Positions 10,535 to 21,048 of a stretch of 64,000 nt of DNA are shown one piece after another (the stretch's first letter is position 1; every line of letters begins with the position of its first letter). The stretch comes from Serratia microhaemolytica (GTDB lineage Bacteria; Pseudomonadota; Gammaproteobacteria; Enterobacterales; Enterobacteriaceae), in assembly GCF_004011885.1 (NCBI RefSeq), contig NZ_SBEF01000001.1:163885-227884 (forward strand). The letters are read 5' to 3'. The notes under the pieces were generated by a model. It was given only the letters and a program-made list of their open reading frames with translations. It had not been told where the DNA came from and searched no databases. The position numbers and the translations under genes are program-made.

Positions 10535-11815
10535 TCACTCAGTGTACGTAAGCTGCGGTTTGTCTACACTGTCGCTGGCCAAGCTGGCGGTGCTAGTAAC
10601 GTTGTTTACTGAGACTGGCTCTAAATAACGGTCTATGGCACTGATCACATCAGCACTCGGGATCGCTTCCAGATAGCGCTCGCTAGTATTGGTATCAACT
10701 TGATTAGGCTCAGGTAATTGACGATAGTCACCTGCCCAAAGTAACGTATGTGGTGCTTGCCAAGGCGACCACTGAGCCAGATTGCTAGGGCCAAACAACA
10801 CTACCGATGGCGTCTGAAGCGCTGCGGCCATATGCATTGGAACCGAATCGACCCCCACAAACAGTTTGGCGCGTTCAATCAGAATGGCCAGCTCAGGCAA
10901 CGCCAAAGCACCGGCTAAATTGACCACACGTTCTGGCTGCAAACAGCCAGCAACAATCGTCGCCGCCATCACAAGCTCTTCCTGTGCAGCACCGCCGGTT
11001 AATACCACCCTTTCACCACGAGCGGTAATGTGGTTTATCACCTCAGTGAAGCCAGTGATCGACCAGGTTTTAAATGCCCAACGCGCCGTAGGCTGTATCA
11101 GGACAAAATCGGTGAGTTGATGCTGTTCAATGAGACGTTGGACACTATCAACATCGCGTGCTCGGTAGCTCTGCCTAACTGCTGTAATAACTTCAGGCAG
11201 TGCTAATGGGGTAAGAATATCAAGATTATTTAACACCGTATGCTGTTGCTGATGTCCCTCCATCGGCACCAACAGCGAATGGCAAAAACGCCATAAGCGA
11301 TTATGACGCTTAGGGTGGTCAAACCCCAAGCTGAACGCCGGTTTCAAACAACGGCAGTAGAGTGCAGCGCGCCACTGTTCAGAAAGATTAACCACTAAAT
11401 CATACTTTGCAGCACGTAGACTATTCCACAACGCCCGCTCACCACGATATCTCACTTTATAATTTTGCTGTTTTAGAGTGCGATCAACAGTATAGGCAAA
11501 GTTAACATCCGGATTACCGGCCAGCATCGCCTCAGTTCCTTTATAGAGCAGAACATCGATCAATGCATTCGGGTAGTGGGCACGCAGTGTACTTAGCAGG
11601 GGAGTAATCAGCAACACATCACCAAAGTGACGCAATTTAATGACTAGGATCCGTTTAACCTGCTCATGTTGAAGTAAATGTGCTGGAATTGCACTATCTG
11701 CAATTGCACTATCTGGAATTGCACTATCCGGCAAACACTGGGAGAGAGCCTTTTTCGATACTCCTGAACGTTGGGTCATGGTCATCTTTTGTCGTCTCGA
11801 AAAATGCCTAGTCAT
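10535..11815 (-). CDS. waaQ: LPS core heptosyltransferase III (WaaQ-like, GT9)
   Basis: Cytoplasmic-face glycosyltransferase of family GT9, adding a heptose branch to the LPS inner core. The conserved N-terminus RILVIKLRHFGDVLLITPLLSTL, the block VLIQPTARWAFKTW and the donor-binding FVGVDSVPMHMAAALQTPSVVLFGPSN match WaaQ. The 426-residue reading is about 50 residues longer at the N-terminus than usual; this extension contains three PDSAI-type pentapeptides encoded by a 15-bp tandem repeat. A later start is possible, although the only later Met codons (about residues 11 and 13) also precede the repeat. Confidence 0.85.
   Translation of the reverse strand: MTRHFSRRQKMTMTQRSGVSKKALSQCLPDSAIPDSAIADSAIPAHLLQHEQVKRILVIKLRHFGDVLLITPLLSTLRAHYPNALIDVLLYKGTEAMLAGNPDVNFAYTVDRTLKQQNYKVRYRGERALWNSLRAAKYDLVVNLSEQWRAALYCRCLKPAFSLGFDHPKRHNRLWRFCHSLLVPMEGHQQQHTVLNNLDILTPLALPEVITAVRQSYRARDVDSVQRLIEQHQLTDFVLIQPTARWAFKTWSITGFTEVINHITARGERVVLTGGAAQEELVMAATIVAGCLQPERVVNLAGALALPELAILIERAKLFVGVDSVPMHMAAALQTPSVVLFGPSNLAQWSPWQAPHTLLWAGDYRQLPEPNQVDTNTSERYLEAIPSADVISAIDRYLEPVSVNNVTSTASLASDSVDKPQLTYTE
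11685..11729 (-). repeat. 15-bp tandem repeat, three copies
   Basis: Three consecutive copies of GGAATTGCACTATCT with one change in copy two (GC for GG) and one in copy three (C for T). On the coding strand they encode repeated PDSAI/ADSAI pentapeptides near the N-terminus of the heptosyltransferase. Being a multiple of three, copy changes would keep the frame. Confidence 0.9.
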
Positions 11816-12021
11816 GCTTGTCTGTTAAGTCATGTTTGTTCACGCGGATACACGGTACTGGGGTGCCATTATATCGACAAATTAAATATAATGAAGTGCA
11901 ATTATCATAAAAAAAGAGCAGTTTGAGCTCAATCTGTCATCTCCAAATCATTTTATTACTCATCACTGCTGACAATCAGCAAAATTTGTTATCCGCGACT
12001 CACTCAAGCTAACCAGTGTAG

Positions 12022-12768
12022 TTACTCCGAGCTAGAACGCCAAAGGCAATTACCCCCTTTTTTGCTCACCAAATCCAAACGTGCTTCATGTGCGGCAACC
12101 TCTTCTGCGCTGGCATAAATCACCCTAATTGAGGCGTTATCAGCCCGTGAGATCGGCTGAATGTTCTGTACTGCCTCTACATTTGATGCGTGGTTTCCCT
12201 CAACCTGAAAGGCAATTGAAGTTTGCCCACCAGTCATGGCCAAATAAACTTCGGCCAAGATCTCAGCATCAAGTAATGCACCGTGCAGCGTGCGCTTACT
12301 GTTATCTATTTCATAACGGCTGCATAGCGCATCAAGGTTGTTACGCTTGCCTGGAAATAGGCGTCGTGCCAACAACAGGCTATCAGTCACGCTACAGAAC
12401 GTTTCCGTTTTTGGCATATCGCGCTGGAGCATGCGTAACTCATAATCAATAAAGCCGATGTCGAACGCGGCGTTATGGATCACTAATTCAGCACCTCGAA
12501 TAAATTCGATGAACTCGTCAGCAACTTGAGCAAATTGCGGTTTATCAGCCAGAAACTCGTCACTGATACCATGTACCCCATAAGCTTCAGGATCAACCAG
12601 TCGATCAGGCCGCAAGTAAACGTGGTAATGTCGCCCAGTCAAACGACGGTTGATCACCTCGACAGCACCGATCTCAATGATCCGATGCCCCTCGTAGTGA
12701 ACACCTAATTTATTCATACCGGTAGTTTCGGTATCGAGTACAATTTGTCGATTGGGTATCGCTATCAT
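12022..12768 (-). CDS. dnaQ: DNA polymerase III epsilon subunit (proofreading exonuclease)
   Basis: 3'-5' proofreading exonuclease of the replicative polymerase. The 248-residue protein shows Exo[11 protein letters not shown], ExoII around [14 protein letters not shown] and the HxAxxD-type Exo[18 protein letters not shown]. The C-terminal part is the segment that contacts the alpha subunit. It is divergent from rnhA with a 62-bp gap, the same arrangement as in E. coli, where the two promoters overlap. Confidence 0.97.
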   Translation of the reverse strand: MIAIPNRQIVLDTETTGMNKLGVHYEGHRIIEIGAVEVINRRLTGRHYHVYLRPDRLVDPEAYGVHGISDEFLADKPQFAQVADEFIEFIRGAELVIHNAAFDIGFIDYELRMLQRDMPKTETFCSVTDSLLLARRLFPGKRNNLDALCSRYEIDNSKRTLHGALLDAEILAEVYLAMTGGQTSIAFQVEGNHASNVEAVQNIQPISRADNASIRVIYASAEEVAAHEARLDLVSKKGGNCLWRSSSE

Positions 12769-12830
12769 TTTACCGTGCTCATCTATTCATCAAACCGTGG
12801 AATAAAACAGACGCAGAGAGTCTACCAGAG

Positions 12831-13298
12831 ATGCTTAAGAAGATAGAAATTTTCACTGATGGCTCCTGCCTTGGCAATCCAGGGCCGGGGGGTTACGCTG
12901 CCATTCTGCGTTACAAACAACACCAGAAAGAGCTAACTGGTGGATATCGCTTAACCACCAACAACCGCATGGAACTAATGGCAGCGATTGTTGCACTTGA
13001 GGCTCTGACTGCACCGTGCCAGGTAGTGTTGAGTACCGATAGCCAGTACGTTCGGCAAGGCATTAGCAGTTGGATCCACAACTGGAAAAAACGCGGTTGG
13101 CTCACTAGCGAGAAAAAACCGGTCAAGAACGTTGATCTGTGGCAACGGCTCGATCTGGCAATTCAGCGCCACAAAATTGATTGGCTGTGGGTCAAAGGCC
13201 ATTCAGGACATACAGAAAACGAACGTTGCGACAGTTTAGCGCGCCAAGCGGCTGAACAACCTACCCTTGACGATATTGGTTATCAAAACACACTGTAG
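12831..13298 (+). CDS. rnhA: ribonuclease HI
   Basis: Cleaves the RNA strand of RNA-DNA hybrids. The 155-residue protein has the acidic active-site set of RNase HI: D in [15 protein letters not shown] in [14 protein letters not shown] in STDSQYV and D in [13 protein letters not shown], plus the basic handle WKKRGW. Length equals that of E. coli RNase HI. Confidence 0.98.
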   Translation: MLKKIEIFTDGSCLGNPGPGGYAAILRYKQHQKELTGGYRLTTNNRMELMAAIVALEALTAPCQVVLSTDSQYVRQGISSWIHNWKKRGWLTSEKKPVKNVDLWQRLDLAIQRHKIDWLWVKGHSGHTENERCDSLARQAAEQPTLDDIGYQNTL

Positions 13299-13381
13299 TT
13301 GCGAGCCGGCAGTCACAGAACAAGATCCCGACACAACGCCAGCGTGTCATGCCACCCGGTTGATAACGACGTTATTCATGC

Positions 13382-14101
13382 TCACAATTCATGCTCACAA
13401 CGTTGATTGACGCCAACCGCACGGCCTAGCGGTGTTTTTTTGCTCAAAACCTTACCGAACACCGGAGTAAGCGGCAACATGCGCTTACGTGCCACGGTTA
13501 AGTTCAAACAGCCAAAGATGGATAAACCGGAAACACCGCTGCCAGCGATCGCCGCGCGCCAAGGCTTAGGATGGAAACATTGTTGTGCCATAACCTGATA
13601 ATTGAGCTGTTTCAGCCAGTGCCGCAGTGCACGTTGTGTCACTCGATGGTAGCCAGTACAGCTTTTATCCTGCTGAATGGACAGCCTTTGTGAGATCGCA
13701 GCCAAACTGATCGGATTGAATGTGCTGATCAGCAGCCAGCCATCATTTATCATGACACGATCGAGCTGCTGCAACAGCAGTTGTGGATCGTGGCTATAGC
13801 AAAGTGTATGTGCTAACAGGCAGGCATCAATACTCTTTTCAGCAAATGGCAACCGTAAGCTATCGGCGCACAGATGCAACTTGTTACCGGCCACATCTAC
13901 GTTCATCTGATGCAAGATCGGACACCCTTGCGTGTTCAGTTCCGCACTCAAGTTACCCAATTTCAGCAGATGAAAACCAAACAGCTTCGGCCACCAGAGT
14001 TCCAGTTGCTGTTCGAGCGCAGCACGATAATATTCACCCCACGCTATTTCTGCCCAAGAGCTTGGTATTTGACTTTTTGATGGCGTGTTGATTGACTTCA
14101 T
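13382..14101 (-). CDS. yafS: SAM-dependent methyltransferase-like protein YafS
   Basis: Class I methyltransferase fold of 239 residues. The sequence contains a partial SAM-binding core (LGNLSAELNTQGCP near residue 50, LRLPFAEKSIDACLLAHTL and MINDGWLLISTFNP). The function in E. coli is not established. The gene sits between rnhA and gloB, which is the E. coli order, and runs opposite to both. Confidence 0.85.
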   Translation of the reverse strand: MKSINTPSKSQIPSSWAEIAWGEYYRAALEQQLELWWPKLFGFHLLKLGNLSAELNTQGCPILHQMNVDVAGNKLHLCADSLRLPFAEKSIDACLLAHTLCYSHDPQLLLQQLDRVMINDGWLLISTFNPISLAAISQRLSIQQDKSCTGYHRVTQRALRHWLKQLNYQVMAQQCFHPKPWRAAIAGSGVSGLSIFGCLNLTVARKRMLPLTPVFGKVLSKKTPLGRAVGVNQRCEHEL

Positions 14102-14351
14102 GCTCTATTATCCTTCAATTGGCGATGAGGCCAAAAGCAGCGCGGCGATGACACAATCGAACTGATTCAATCTGGTTTGCCAAAGCAAATGAGTCCAGCG
14201 AACTATTCAATCCCGCTCAAACCTGCAACTTGGTCAACTCGATAACGGGTTTATCGATTCTATCCAAGCTGCTCCATAAACAACATCAATATCTGCCGGT
14301 CAAAGAGTTAGACTACTCATCTGGCGTTAACCATGCCTATGGAGAAACATC

Positions 14352-15104
14352 ATGGCCCTTATCACTATTGCCGCTCTACGGGATAACTATATTTGGCTGC
14401 TTAGCCAACAGCAGCAGTGTGTGATTATTGATCCGGGTGACGCGAGCGCTGTTCTGGCAAAGCTTGAGCAGTTACAGTTAACACCGGTTGCGATACTGCT
14501 CACTCATCATCATGCAGATCATGGTGATGGTGTCTCAGCTATCGTCAAACACTACCCTGGTTTGCCGCTTTACGGCCCAGCAGAAACTGCACACTACGGT
14601 ACCGATTACCTGTTAAATGATGGTGATATTTTTCAACTCGTTGGCCGAACCTTCACCACCTTTGCTGTTCCTGGACACACCGCAGGGCACCTGGCGTTTT
14701 ACAGTGCGCCGTACCTGTTTTGTGGTGATGTACTCTTCTCCGCCGGCTGCGGACGTGTGTTCGAAGGCACGCCGCAGCAGATGCATCACTCACTGCAACG
14801 ATTAGCACAACTCCCTGATGAAACCCTAATCTGCTGTGCACATGAATACACTCTGGCTAATCTCGCATTTGCCAGAATGCTACTGCCAGAAGATCAGCAG
14901 ATTTTAGACTATCAGCAACAAGTTGAACAATTGCGCGCAAAAAAACAACCAAGCGTTCCTACAACATTGCAGCTCGAGCGAAAAATAAATCTATTTTTAC
15001 GCTGCAATGATATTGATTTACAGAAAAAAATAGGCGTCTTTTCACCACCTGAGCCACTCCATACCGTTTTCGCAGCATTACGTCGTTTCAAAGATAACTT
15101 ATGA
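14352..15104 (+). CDS. gloB: hydroxyacylglutathione hydrolase (glyoxalase II)
   Basis: Hydrolyses S-D-lactoylglutathione to D-lactate and glutathione, the second step of methylglyoxal detoxification. The 250-residue metallo-beta-lactamase protein has the binuclear metal motif [10 protein letters not shown], the later ligands in [11 protein letters not shown] and [13 protein letters not shown], and CCAHEYT, with a C-terminal substrate-binding helical domain. Same length class as E. coli GloB (251). Confidence 0.96.
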   Translation: MALITIAALRDNYIWLLSQQQQCVIIDPGDASAVLAKLEQLQLTPVAILLTHHHADHGDGVSAIVKHYPGLPLYGPAETAHYGTDYLLNDGDIFQLVGRTFTTFAVPGHTAGHLAFYSAPYLFCGDVLFSAGCGRVFEGTPQQMHHSLQRLAQLPDETLICCAHEYTLANLAFARMLLPEDQQILDYQQQVEQLRAKKQPSVPTTLQLERKINLFLRCNDIDLQKKIGVFSPPEPLHTVFAALRRFKDNL

Positions 15105-15182
15105 GCTTTGTGGTTGTGTTGTTGGCACAAGCAAAGTATTATCTACTGTCTTTTAAATAATCAACCAACCGACGACTCGAAA

Positions 15183-16553
15183 ATGAAGGCTAAAGCGATA
15201 TTTCTCGCCTCCGTTTTGCTTGCCAGCTGCCAATCCTCAAAACAGGATAATGCGTCGGCAGCAGAGCAACATAAATCAGAAACATCAACCGATCATGGGC
15301 AAGCACAAAAGTTAATGATCGATGATCTTGCCGGTTTGGCATGGTTGCCTGATGAGCAAGCCAGTAGCACACAATCTGAGTTGTGGCGCTCGATCCGTCG
15401 TGGTATGCAGCTGGAGATCCCGAGAAATGATCGGGTTCACGAGCAAAAAGAGAATTATTTAAAACGCAAAAACTCGCTTCAAGACATAGCCATTCGTTCT
15501 GAACCCTATATGCACTTCATCGTTGAGCAGTTGAAACAGCGCAATATGCCGATGGAGTTAGCGCTACTGCCGATGGTAGAGAGTGCCTTCAATCCTCATG
15601 CAACTTCACACGCCAGCGCTGCAGGATTATGGCAAATTATGCCGCAGACCGGGCGTAATTACGGGCTAAAAAACAACCAATGGTATGATGGTCGTCGTGA
15701 TGTGGCGGACTCCACCAGTGCAGCGCTCGATATGTTGCAGTATCTCAATCGCATGTTTGACGGAGATTGGCTGTTAACCATGGCCGCCTACAACTGTGGC
15801 GAGGGGCGTGTGCTACAGGCAATCAAGCGCAATAAAAGTGAAGGTAAACAGACTGATTACTGGTCACTAGCATTACCGAAAGAGACCATGTTATACGTGC
15901 CGAAGATACTGGCATTAAGCGACGTGATCAGACACAACCAACGCTATGGGCTGCAACTGCCGGAGACCGATGAGACGCGAGCTCTGGCACAGTTCGATAT
16001 CGGTCAACAGATCATGCTAAAACAAGCGGCACAAATGGCTGGATTACCGTTAGCGCAAATGAAGGCATATAACCCAGGCTATAAACGCGGTGTCACCGCC
16101 CCCAATGGCCCACACTACATCATGGTGCCAAGACAGAACTTGGCACAGCTACAAGATTCACTCTCGAGCGAAAAGATAGTCGTGCCTGCCTCGGCGCTGG
16201 TGATTAAAAATGACAGCAAATCTGCCAACGGCAGCTACAAAGTACGCTCCGGCGATACACTGACCAGCATCGCGAAACGACTGGATGTCAAAACGAAAGA
16301 TTTAAAACGCTGGAATGGCTTAAAAGACAATAGCGTACTAAAAGTAGGGCAGACGCTACAGGTGGCTAACAAGAGCAGCATCACCTATAAAGTGCGCAAA
16401 GGCGATTCACTCTACAGCATTGCTCGTCGCCACGGTGTCAACGTCAACGATGTTAAACGTTGGAATTCAGAATTGAGTAAAAAAGGTAACCAGTTACAAC
16501 CTGGAATAAAATTAACGCTCTATGTCAATCACAGCAATGCTTCAGGCAGCTAA
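15183..16553 (+). CDS. mltD: membrane-bound lytic murein transglycosylase D
   Basis: Outer-membrane lipoprotein that cleaves glycan strands of peptidoglycan, making 1,6-anhydro ends. I start it at the ATG at 15183 (456 residues) because this gives a lipoprotein signal MKAKAIFLASVLLASC with the lipobox Cys at residue 16; a longer in-frame reading from 15108 adds 25 atypical residues. The SLT domain shows the catalytic Glu in LPMVESAFNP and ASAAGLWQIMPQTGRNYGL. Two LysM repeats (YKVRSGDTLTSIAKRL and YKVRKGDSLYSIARRHG) lie at the C-terminus. It follows gloB as in E. coli. Confidence 0.96.
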   Translation: MKAKAIFLASVLLASCQSSKQDNASAAEQHKSETSTDHGQAQKLMIDDLAGLAWLPDEQASSTQSELWRSIRRGMQLEIPRNDRVHEQKENYLKRKNSLQDIAIRSEPYMHFIVEQLKQRNMPMELALLPMVESAFNPHATSHASAAGLWQIMPQTGRNYGLKNNQWYDGRRDVADSTSAALDMLQYLNRMFDGDWLLTMAAYNCGEGRVLQAIKRNKSEGKQTDYWSLALPKETMLYVPKILALSDVIRHNQRYGLQLPETDETRALAQFDIGQQIMLKQAAQMAGLPLAQMKAYNPGYKRGVTAPNGPHYIMVPRQNLAQLQDSLSSEKIVVPASALVIKNDSKSANGSYKVRSGDTLTSIAKRLDVKTKDLKRWNGLKDNSVLKVGQTLQVANKSSITYKVRKGDSLYSIARRHGVNVNDVKRWNSELSKKGNQLQPGIKLTLYVNHSNASGS

Positions 16554-16604
16554 TCTGCCGGCCATGGTTAGGTGTTAACATTGCTCGGTTACTCATCATC
16601 ACTT

Positions 16605-17057
16605 ATGAACAGAATCACCTTATTTAGCGCAGTGCTTGCCGTTGCTGCGGTGCTGTTTAGCCAGGCAATGCAACAGCCAGCAATGGCTGCCAGCGGCAGC
16701 AACCATGCCATTAATCAGCAACATATTGATCAACTGACAGAACAACAGCACGTTATCCATTACCTACAGCAACACCAGCGTTTGCCTGACTATTACGTCA
16801 CCAAACAGCAGGCACGAGAACAGGGTTGGGATGCGCGTCGCGGCAATTTATGCCAAGTATTGCCAGGTAAAGCGATTGGCGGCGATCGTTTCTTTAATCG
16901 CGAAGGCCAACTACCGATGGTCAAAGGGCGTCAGTGGCGCGAGGCAGACATTAACTATCGCTGCGGCCACCGTGGCAGTGACCGTCTGCTCTACTCCAAT
17001 GACCAACTGATTTTCGTTACCCACGATCACTACCAAAGCTTTATACGGATAGAGTGA
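16605..17057 (+). CDS. secreted barnase-like guanyl-specific ribonuclease
   Basis: About 150 residues with an N-terminal signal peptide (MNRITLFSAVLAVAAVLFSQ, cleavage near PAMAASG) and a barnase/RNase N1 domain: LPDYYVTKQQAREQGW, IGGDRFFNREGQLP, WREADINYRCGHRGSDRLLYSND and the terminal FVTHDHYQSF. Candidate catalytic residues by family analogy are the Glu in WREADI, the Arg in RGSDRLLYS and the His of HDHY. I prefer the ATG at 16605 over an upstream in-frame GTG at 16572, because it begins directly with a signal sequence. The next gene encodes its inhibitor. Confidence 0.88.
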   Translation: MNRITLFSAVLAVAAVLFSQAMQQPAMAASGSNHAINQQHIDQLTEQQHVIHYLQQHQRLPDYYVTKQQAREQGWDARRGNLCQVLPGKAIGGDRFFNREGQLPMVKGRQWREADINYRCGHRGSDRLLYSNDQLIFVTHDHYQSFIRIE

Positions 17058-17061
17058 ACTG

Positions 17062-17355
17062 ATGCAAAACAACTGCTTTGATTTTGATCTGATCCCTGAT
17101 CTCGCTACTTTCTACCGCGATTTCGCGACGCAATTCACCTTAGAACAGGGGTTTGGTGCCAACTTAGATGCACTGTGGGATGTTGTAACTGCAGATATCC
17201 CACTGCCGGTTAACATTGTTTTTATCCACCTTAACCCACAACGTCGACAACAATTCGCCGCCATCATTGCGCTGTTTGAGCAGGCGGAACAGGAGCTTGC
17301 GGGGCGGCTACGATTTCAGATCACCGACCGCCTACCCCAATCACCTGCTTGCTAG
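17062..17355 (+). CDS. barstar-family ribonuclease inhibitor
   Basis: A 97-residue barstar-fold protein starting 4 bp after the ribonuclease gene. The family pattern is clear: FDFDLIPDLATFYRDFATQF, GANLDALWDVVTADIPLPV and a C-terminal region following FIHLNPQ. In known pairs barstar blocks the RNase active site in the cytoplasm before export. The tight coupling supports a barnase-barstar unit. It resembles the E. coli YhcO family, but there without a linked RNase. Confidence 0.9.
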   Translation: MQNNCFDFDLIPDLATFYRDFATQFTLEQGFGANLDALWDVVTADIPLPVNIVFIHLNPQRRQQFAAIIALFEQAEQELAGRLRFQITDRLPQSPAC

Positions 17356-17412
17356 CTCACTGACACAACCGTGCTCATCACCGTTAGCAGCAAAACAGGA
17401 ACAATACGCCAA

Positions 17413-17437
17413 CTGTCGCCATAATACGAGGCGACAG
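17413..17437. terminator. hairpin between convergent barstar and darP genes
   Basis: CTGTCGCC and GGCGACAG form a perfect 8-bp stem with a 9-nt loop in the short space between two converging genes. No T-tract follows, so termination is a suggestion only. Confidence 0.4.
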
Positions 17438-17465
17438 CGCGCAGCAAAATCGTGCTGACGACGCC

Positions 17466-18014
17466 TCACCCCTCTCCTTCCGCCAAGGCACGCAAATACT
17501 GAAATATCTGCCGTTGTGACTTTGGAGGCTTATTGGCAGTTTTTTCCTTCTGTGCATTACGCACCAGCGAACGCAACTGCTGGCGGTCAGCCTCTGGATA
17601 AAGCTCTAATACTGCTGGAATGGCATCATCACCCTGCTCCAGCAGACGATCGCGCAGCATCTCCAGTTTATGGAACAGCGCGACTTGCTGATTATGGCGA
17701 TTTTTTAGTTTATCCAATGCAGTCTGGATTGGCTCTACATCACGCCCGCGCAACATTTTACCAATCAGTTGTATCTGACGCCGCCGCCCCTCTTTCTTGA
17801 TTTTCTGTGCCAACTCAATCGCGGCACGTAAATCTTCATCAAGTGGAATACGATCGAGCGCGTTCTTTCCCAGTTCCATCAACTCAACACCTAGCACCTT
17901 CAGTGCTTCGGCATCGCGCTTAATTTCGCTTTTACTGACCCAGATAATCTCGTCATCGTCCTCGTTTTCCTGCTCCGGGACATCGTCGAGCCAATCTTCA
18001 GAAGGTGTATTCAT
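17466..18014 (-). CDS. darP: ribosome-associated protein DarP (YjgA)
   Basis: Small acidic-then-basic cytoplasmic protein of 182 residues that assists 50S subunit assembly in E. coli. The family blocks [22 protein letters not shown] and [25 protein letters not shown] are evident. It is divergent from pmbA, as in E. coli. Confidence 0.95.
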   Translation of the reverse strand: MNTPSEDWLDDVPEQENEDDDEIIWVSKSEIKRDAEALKVLGVELMELGKNALDRIPLDEDLRAAIELAQKIKKEGRRRQIQLIGKMLRGRDVEPIQTALDKLKNRHNQQVALFHKLEMLRDRLLEQGDDAIPAVLELYPEADRQQLRSLVRNAQKEKTANKPPKSQRQIFQYLRALAEGEG

Positions 18015-18237
18015 AGTAGGCTCCGCTAAAAAGAGGCATATGCTAACAGGTTACTGGCGGTATGCGAAATTCTCGACGCTTCCTGTTAGACTAAAGAACA
18101 GCAAGCGTATACACGCTGGGGTACGCATCAATCAACAAGATCAGTAACAATATGGTGCTGATCGTTACGTTACCCCACCATACCGTGCCATCACGGCATA
18201 TTCATTTAACGATTTTCTGATCAATTATGGCCGACGG

Positions 18238-19578
18238 ATGAAAATAGTCACTCAGATTGCACCACAGCGTAAAGCACTGGAACAGGCTGTCGCCTACGCG
18301 CTAGAACTGGCAAGCTCCGCTTGTGACGGCGCAGAAGTTGCGATAGCGAAAACCACTGGCATCAGCGTGAGTACACGCTTTGGTGAAGTAGAGAATGTCG
18401 AATTCAACAGCGATGGCGCACTGGGCATCACCGTGTATTGTCAACAACGTAAAGGGAATGCCTCCTCGACCGATCTCAGTCAGGAAGCGATTGCGCGCGC
18501 CGTGCAAGCCGCATTAGACATTGCGCGCTACACCAGCCCTGATCCCTATAATGGCCCGGCCGAAAAATCGCTATTAGCATTTGAAGCACCGGATCTTGAC
18601 CTTTTTCACCCCACTGAACTCGATGCAGAACAAGGCATTGAGTTAGCCGCACGCGCCGAACTGACCGCACTAGCAGCCGATAAACGCCTCACCAATACCG
18701 AAGGTGCCAATTTCAACAGCCACTATGGCATCAAGGTATTTGGTAATAGCCACGGTATGTTACAGAGTTACTGCTCGAGCCGTCACTCACTCTCATGCAG
18801 TGTTATCGCCCAGCAACAGGGGGAGATGGAGCGTGACTACGCTTATAGCGTCAGTCGAGCAATCGCCGATCTCGCCAGCCCAGAATGGGTAGGCGAAGAG
18901 TGCGCACGCCGCACCCTGGCCCGTTTATCACCGCGTAAATTGCCGACCATGAAAACCGCCGTGCTGTTTGCCGCTCCAGTGGCGACGGGGTTATTTGGCC
19001 ATTTAGTCGCTGCCATCAGTGGCAGCAGTGTGTACCGTAAGTCGACCTTTCTGCTTGATTCACTCGGGCAGCAGATCCTACCACAGTGGTTAACGGTGGA
19101 AGAACAACCTCACCTGCTGAAAGGTCTGGCCTCTACGCCGTTTGACAGCGAAGGCGTGCTAACACAACGACGTGATATTGTTAAAGATGGGGTACTGCAA
19201 ACCTGGTTATTAAACAGTTACGCGGCGCGTAAACTGGGGTTACAAACCACTGGTCATGCTGGCGGTATCCATAACTGGCGGATTGCTGGGCAAGGTGAGG
19301 ATCTGGCGGGAATGCTACGTCAACTCGGCACCGGACTCCTGGTCACTGAACTGATGGGACAAGGTGTCAGTACAGTAACGGGTGACTACTCACGTGGCGC
19401 GGCTGGCTTCTGGGTGGAGAATGGGCAGATCCAGTATCCGGTCAGTGAGATCACTATTGCTGGTAACCTAAGAGAAATGTTTCGCCATATCGTCAGTATC
19501 GGTAGCGATATCGAGACGCGCAGCAACATTCAATGCGGTTCGGTACTACTGGCAGACATGCAGATTGCTGGTGAATAA
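18238..19578 (+). CDS. pmbA: metalloprotease PmbA/TldE
   Basis: Forms with TldD a heterodimeric metalloprotease that acts on unfolded peptides and matures peptides such as microcin B17; PmbA is the partner without the metal site. The 446-residue sequence is near-colinear with E. coli PmbA ([48 protein letters not shown]). The start at 18238 lacks the few extra residues of the E. coli protein. tldD is not in the window. Confidence 0.97.
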   Translation: MKIVTQIAPQRKALEQAVAYALELASSACDGAEVAIAKTTGISVSTRFGEVENVEFNSDGALGITVYCQQRKGNASSTDLSQEAIARAVQAALDIARYTSPDPYNGPAEKSLLAFEAPDLDLFHPTELDAEQGIELAARAELTALAADKRLTNTEGANFNSHYGIKVFGNSHGMLQSYCSSRHSLSCSVIAQQQGEMERDYAYSVSRAIADLASPEWVGEECARRTLARLSPRKLPTMKTAVLFAAPVATGLFGHLVAAISGSSVYRKSTFLLDSLGQQILPQWLTVEEQPHLLKGLASTPFDSEGVLTQRRDIVKDGVLQTWLLNSYAARKLGLQTTGHAGGIHNWRIAGQGEDLAGMLRQLGTGLLVTELMGQGVSTVTGDYSRGAAGFWVENGQIQYPVSEITIAGNLREMFRHIVSIGSDIETRSNIQCGSVLLADMQIAGE

Positions 19579-19597
19579 ATCGGATTTATGGCACTAG

Positions 19598-19630
19598 ATT
19601 GTCGCTCTACCGAAATGGGAGAGCGACAAT
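19598..19630 (+). terminator. hairpin downstream of pmbA
   Basis: ATTGTCGCTCT and AGAGCGACAAT form a perfect 11-bp stem around an 11-nt loop, 20 bp after the pmbA stop and between converging genes. The following TTCGGTTATCTT is a weak T-tract. Confidence 0.55.
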
Positions 19631-19731
19631 TCGGTTATCTTGAACTTGGTTGGTTCGAACTCAGTGCGCTGAAACAATACCGCCGATAGCGTCAAGCGTA
19701 CTTGGTTCAATTAATACACCGCACTGCCTGT

Positions 19732-21048
19732 TCAAGAAGCCTTGCGAGCCATAATTTCAATAATCTGGCGATCAGTTTGCTGCATTGAGTGGTTGGCTAA
19801 CGCGCAAAGGTTAGCGATCGACTGCTCAACATCGTCAGCCACAATGCCCTCATTACCGGTCACACCGGTATTATCCAGCGCCATCAGCACCGACTTCCAG
19901 GCCGATGCCGCACTGGTAGAGACCTTCATCGCACAGCTATTCGAAGCACCATCACAAATCATGCCACTGACATCACCAATCATACTACTGATAGCCCTGG
20001 CAATAGTCTCATAACGACCGTCGATCAACCACACCATACCGGCAGCAGCCCCCATCGACGCAGTAGTTGCTGCACAAAGTGCCGATAAGCGCGGCAACTG
20101 ATGATGGATATAGATTGCACTGAGATGAGACAACATCAGTGCTCGAGCCAACTGCTCCTCGCTGGCGTCAAAGTGCTCCGCCACAACCACCACTGGCAGT
20201 GTCGCTGCAATGCCCTGATTACCTGAACCGGAGTTACTCATTGCCGGCAGCGTTGCACCACCCATGCGTGCATCAGAAGCGGCACTGGTACGGATCACGA
20301 TATTGCTGGATAGATCACGCGCTAATAGCCCCGCAGCACGCTGCTTTTCCAGTGTGGCTCCGATATGCAGCCCCCACTGACCGGTTAATCCTTCACGTGA
20401 CAATGCTTCATTTAATCGTGCTGCCTCAAGAATAAAGGCAATCTGCTCTGGTGGTACTTCGCTAATAAAGTCAAAAATCTGTCGCAAAGAGCTGTGTGCC
20501 AGTTGTTGACGAGCCTCTTCAGCCTGACTGGCTGCCTCCGCTTCATCCAACATAAACAGACATTGGCCCTGTTTTTCGATCTGTATAATACGCGTATGCC
20601 CACCAGCAATAGTGACACTGGCCCACTCATCACCTGCATACACTTTCGCTCGAGAGTAGAGGATCTGATCACAAGGCTGCTGTAGCATCACACTCACCGC
20701 ACCAGCGTGCAGCAGCGCCTTAGCGTCAGCAATCTGCTGCTCACTGGCGTGGCTCAACACTTCTAACCCGGCCTCAGCATCACCCCCGATTGCGCCTAAT
20801 GCCGCCGCGATCGGCAAACCAACCATACCGGTACCGGGAACCGTCACACCCATACCATTTTTCATTAGGTTAGGAGAGACCCAAGCCTCGATACGCTCAA
20901 CTGGCGCAGCCAATTGTGCAGCCGCAGTCGCACTGGCCAACGCCAATGAAATCGGTTCAGTACAACCCAGTGCAGGCTTAACCTCCTCCCGCACAATGTG
21001 AATAAATTGTTGCCACAAGGCGTGATTCTCTGGTTTAGACATCATCAA
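19732..21048 (-). CDS. cyuA: L-cysteine desulfidase CyuA (YhaM, UPF0597)
   Basis: Iron-sulfur enzyme that breaks L-cysteine into pyruvate, ammonia and sulfide. The 438-residue protein has the serine-dehydratase-alpha-like region [20 protein letters not shown] and conserved cysteines in LGCTEP (near residue 29), in [14 protein letters not shown] and in [21 protein letters not shown], which suit a 4Fe-4S site. In E. coli the gene pairs with the cysteine transporter gene cyuP; no transporter is beside it here. Confidence 0.92.
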   Translation of the reverse strand: MMMSKPENHALWQQFIHIVREEVKPALGCTEPISLALASATAAAQLAAPVERIEAWVSPNLMKNGMGVTVPGTGMVGLPIAAALGAIGGDAEAGLEVLSHASEQQIADAKALLHAGAVSVMLQQPCDQILYSRAKVYAGDEWASVTIAGGHTRIIQIEKQGQCLFMLDEAEAASQAEEARQQLAHSSLRQIFDFISEVPPEQIAFILEAARLNEALSREGLTGQWGLHIGATLEKQRAAGLLARDLSSNIVIRTSAASDARMGGATLPAMSNSGSGNQGIAATLPVVVVAEHFDASEEQLARALMLSHLSAIYIHHQLPRLSALCAATTASMGAAAGMVWLIDGRYETIARAISSMIGDVSGMICDGASNSCAMKVSTSAASAWKSVLMALDNTGVTGNEGIVADDVEQSIANLCALANHSMQQTDRQIIEIMARKAS

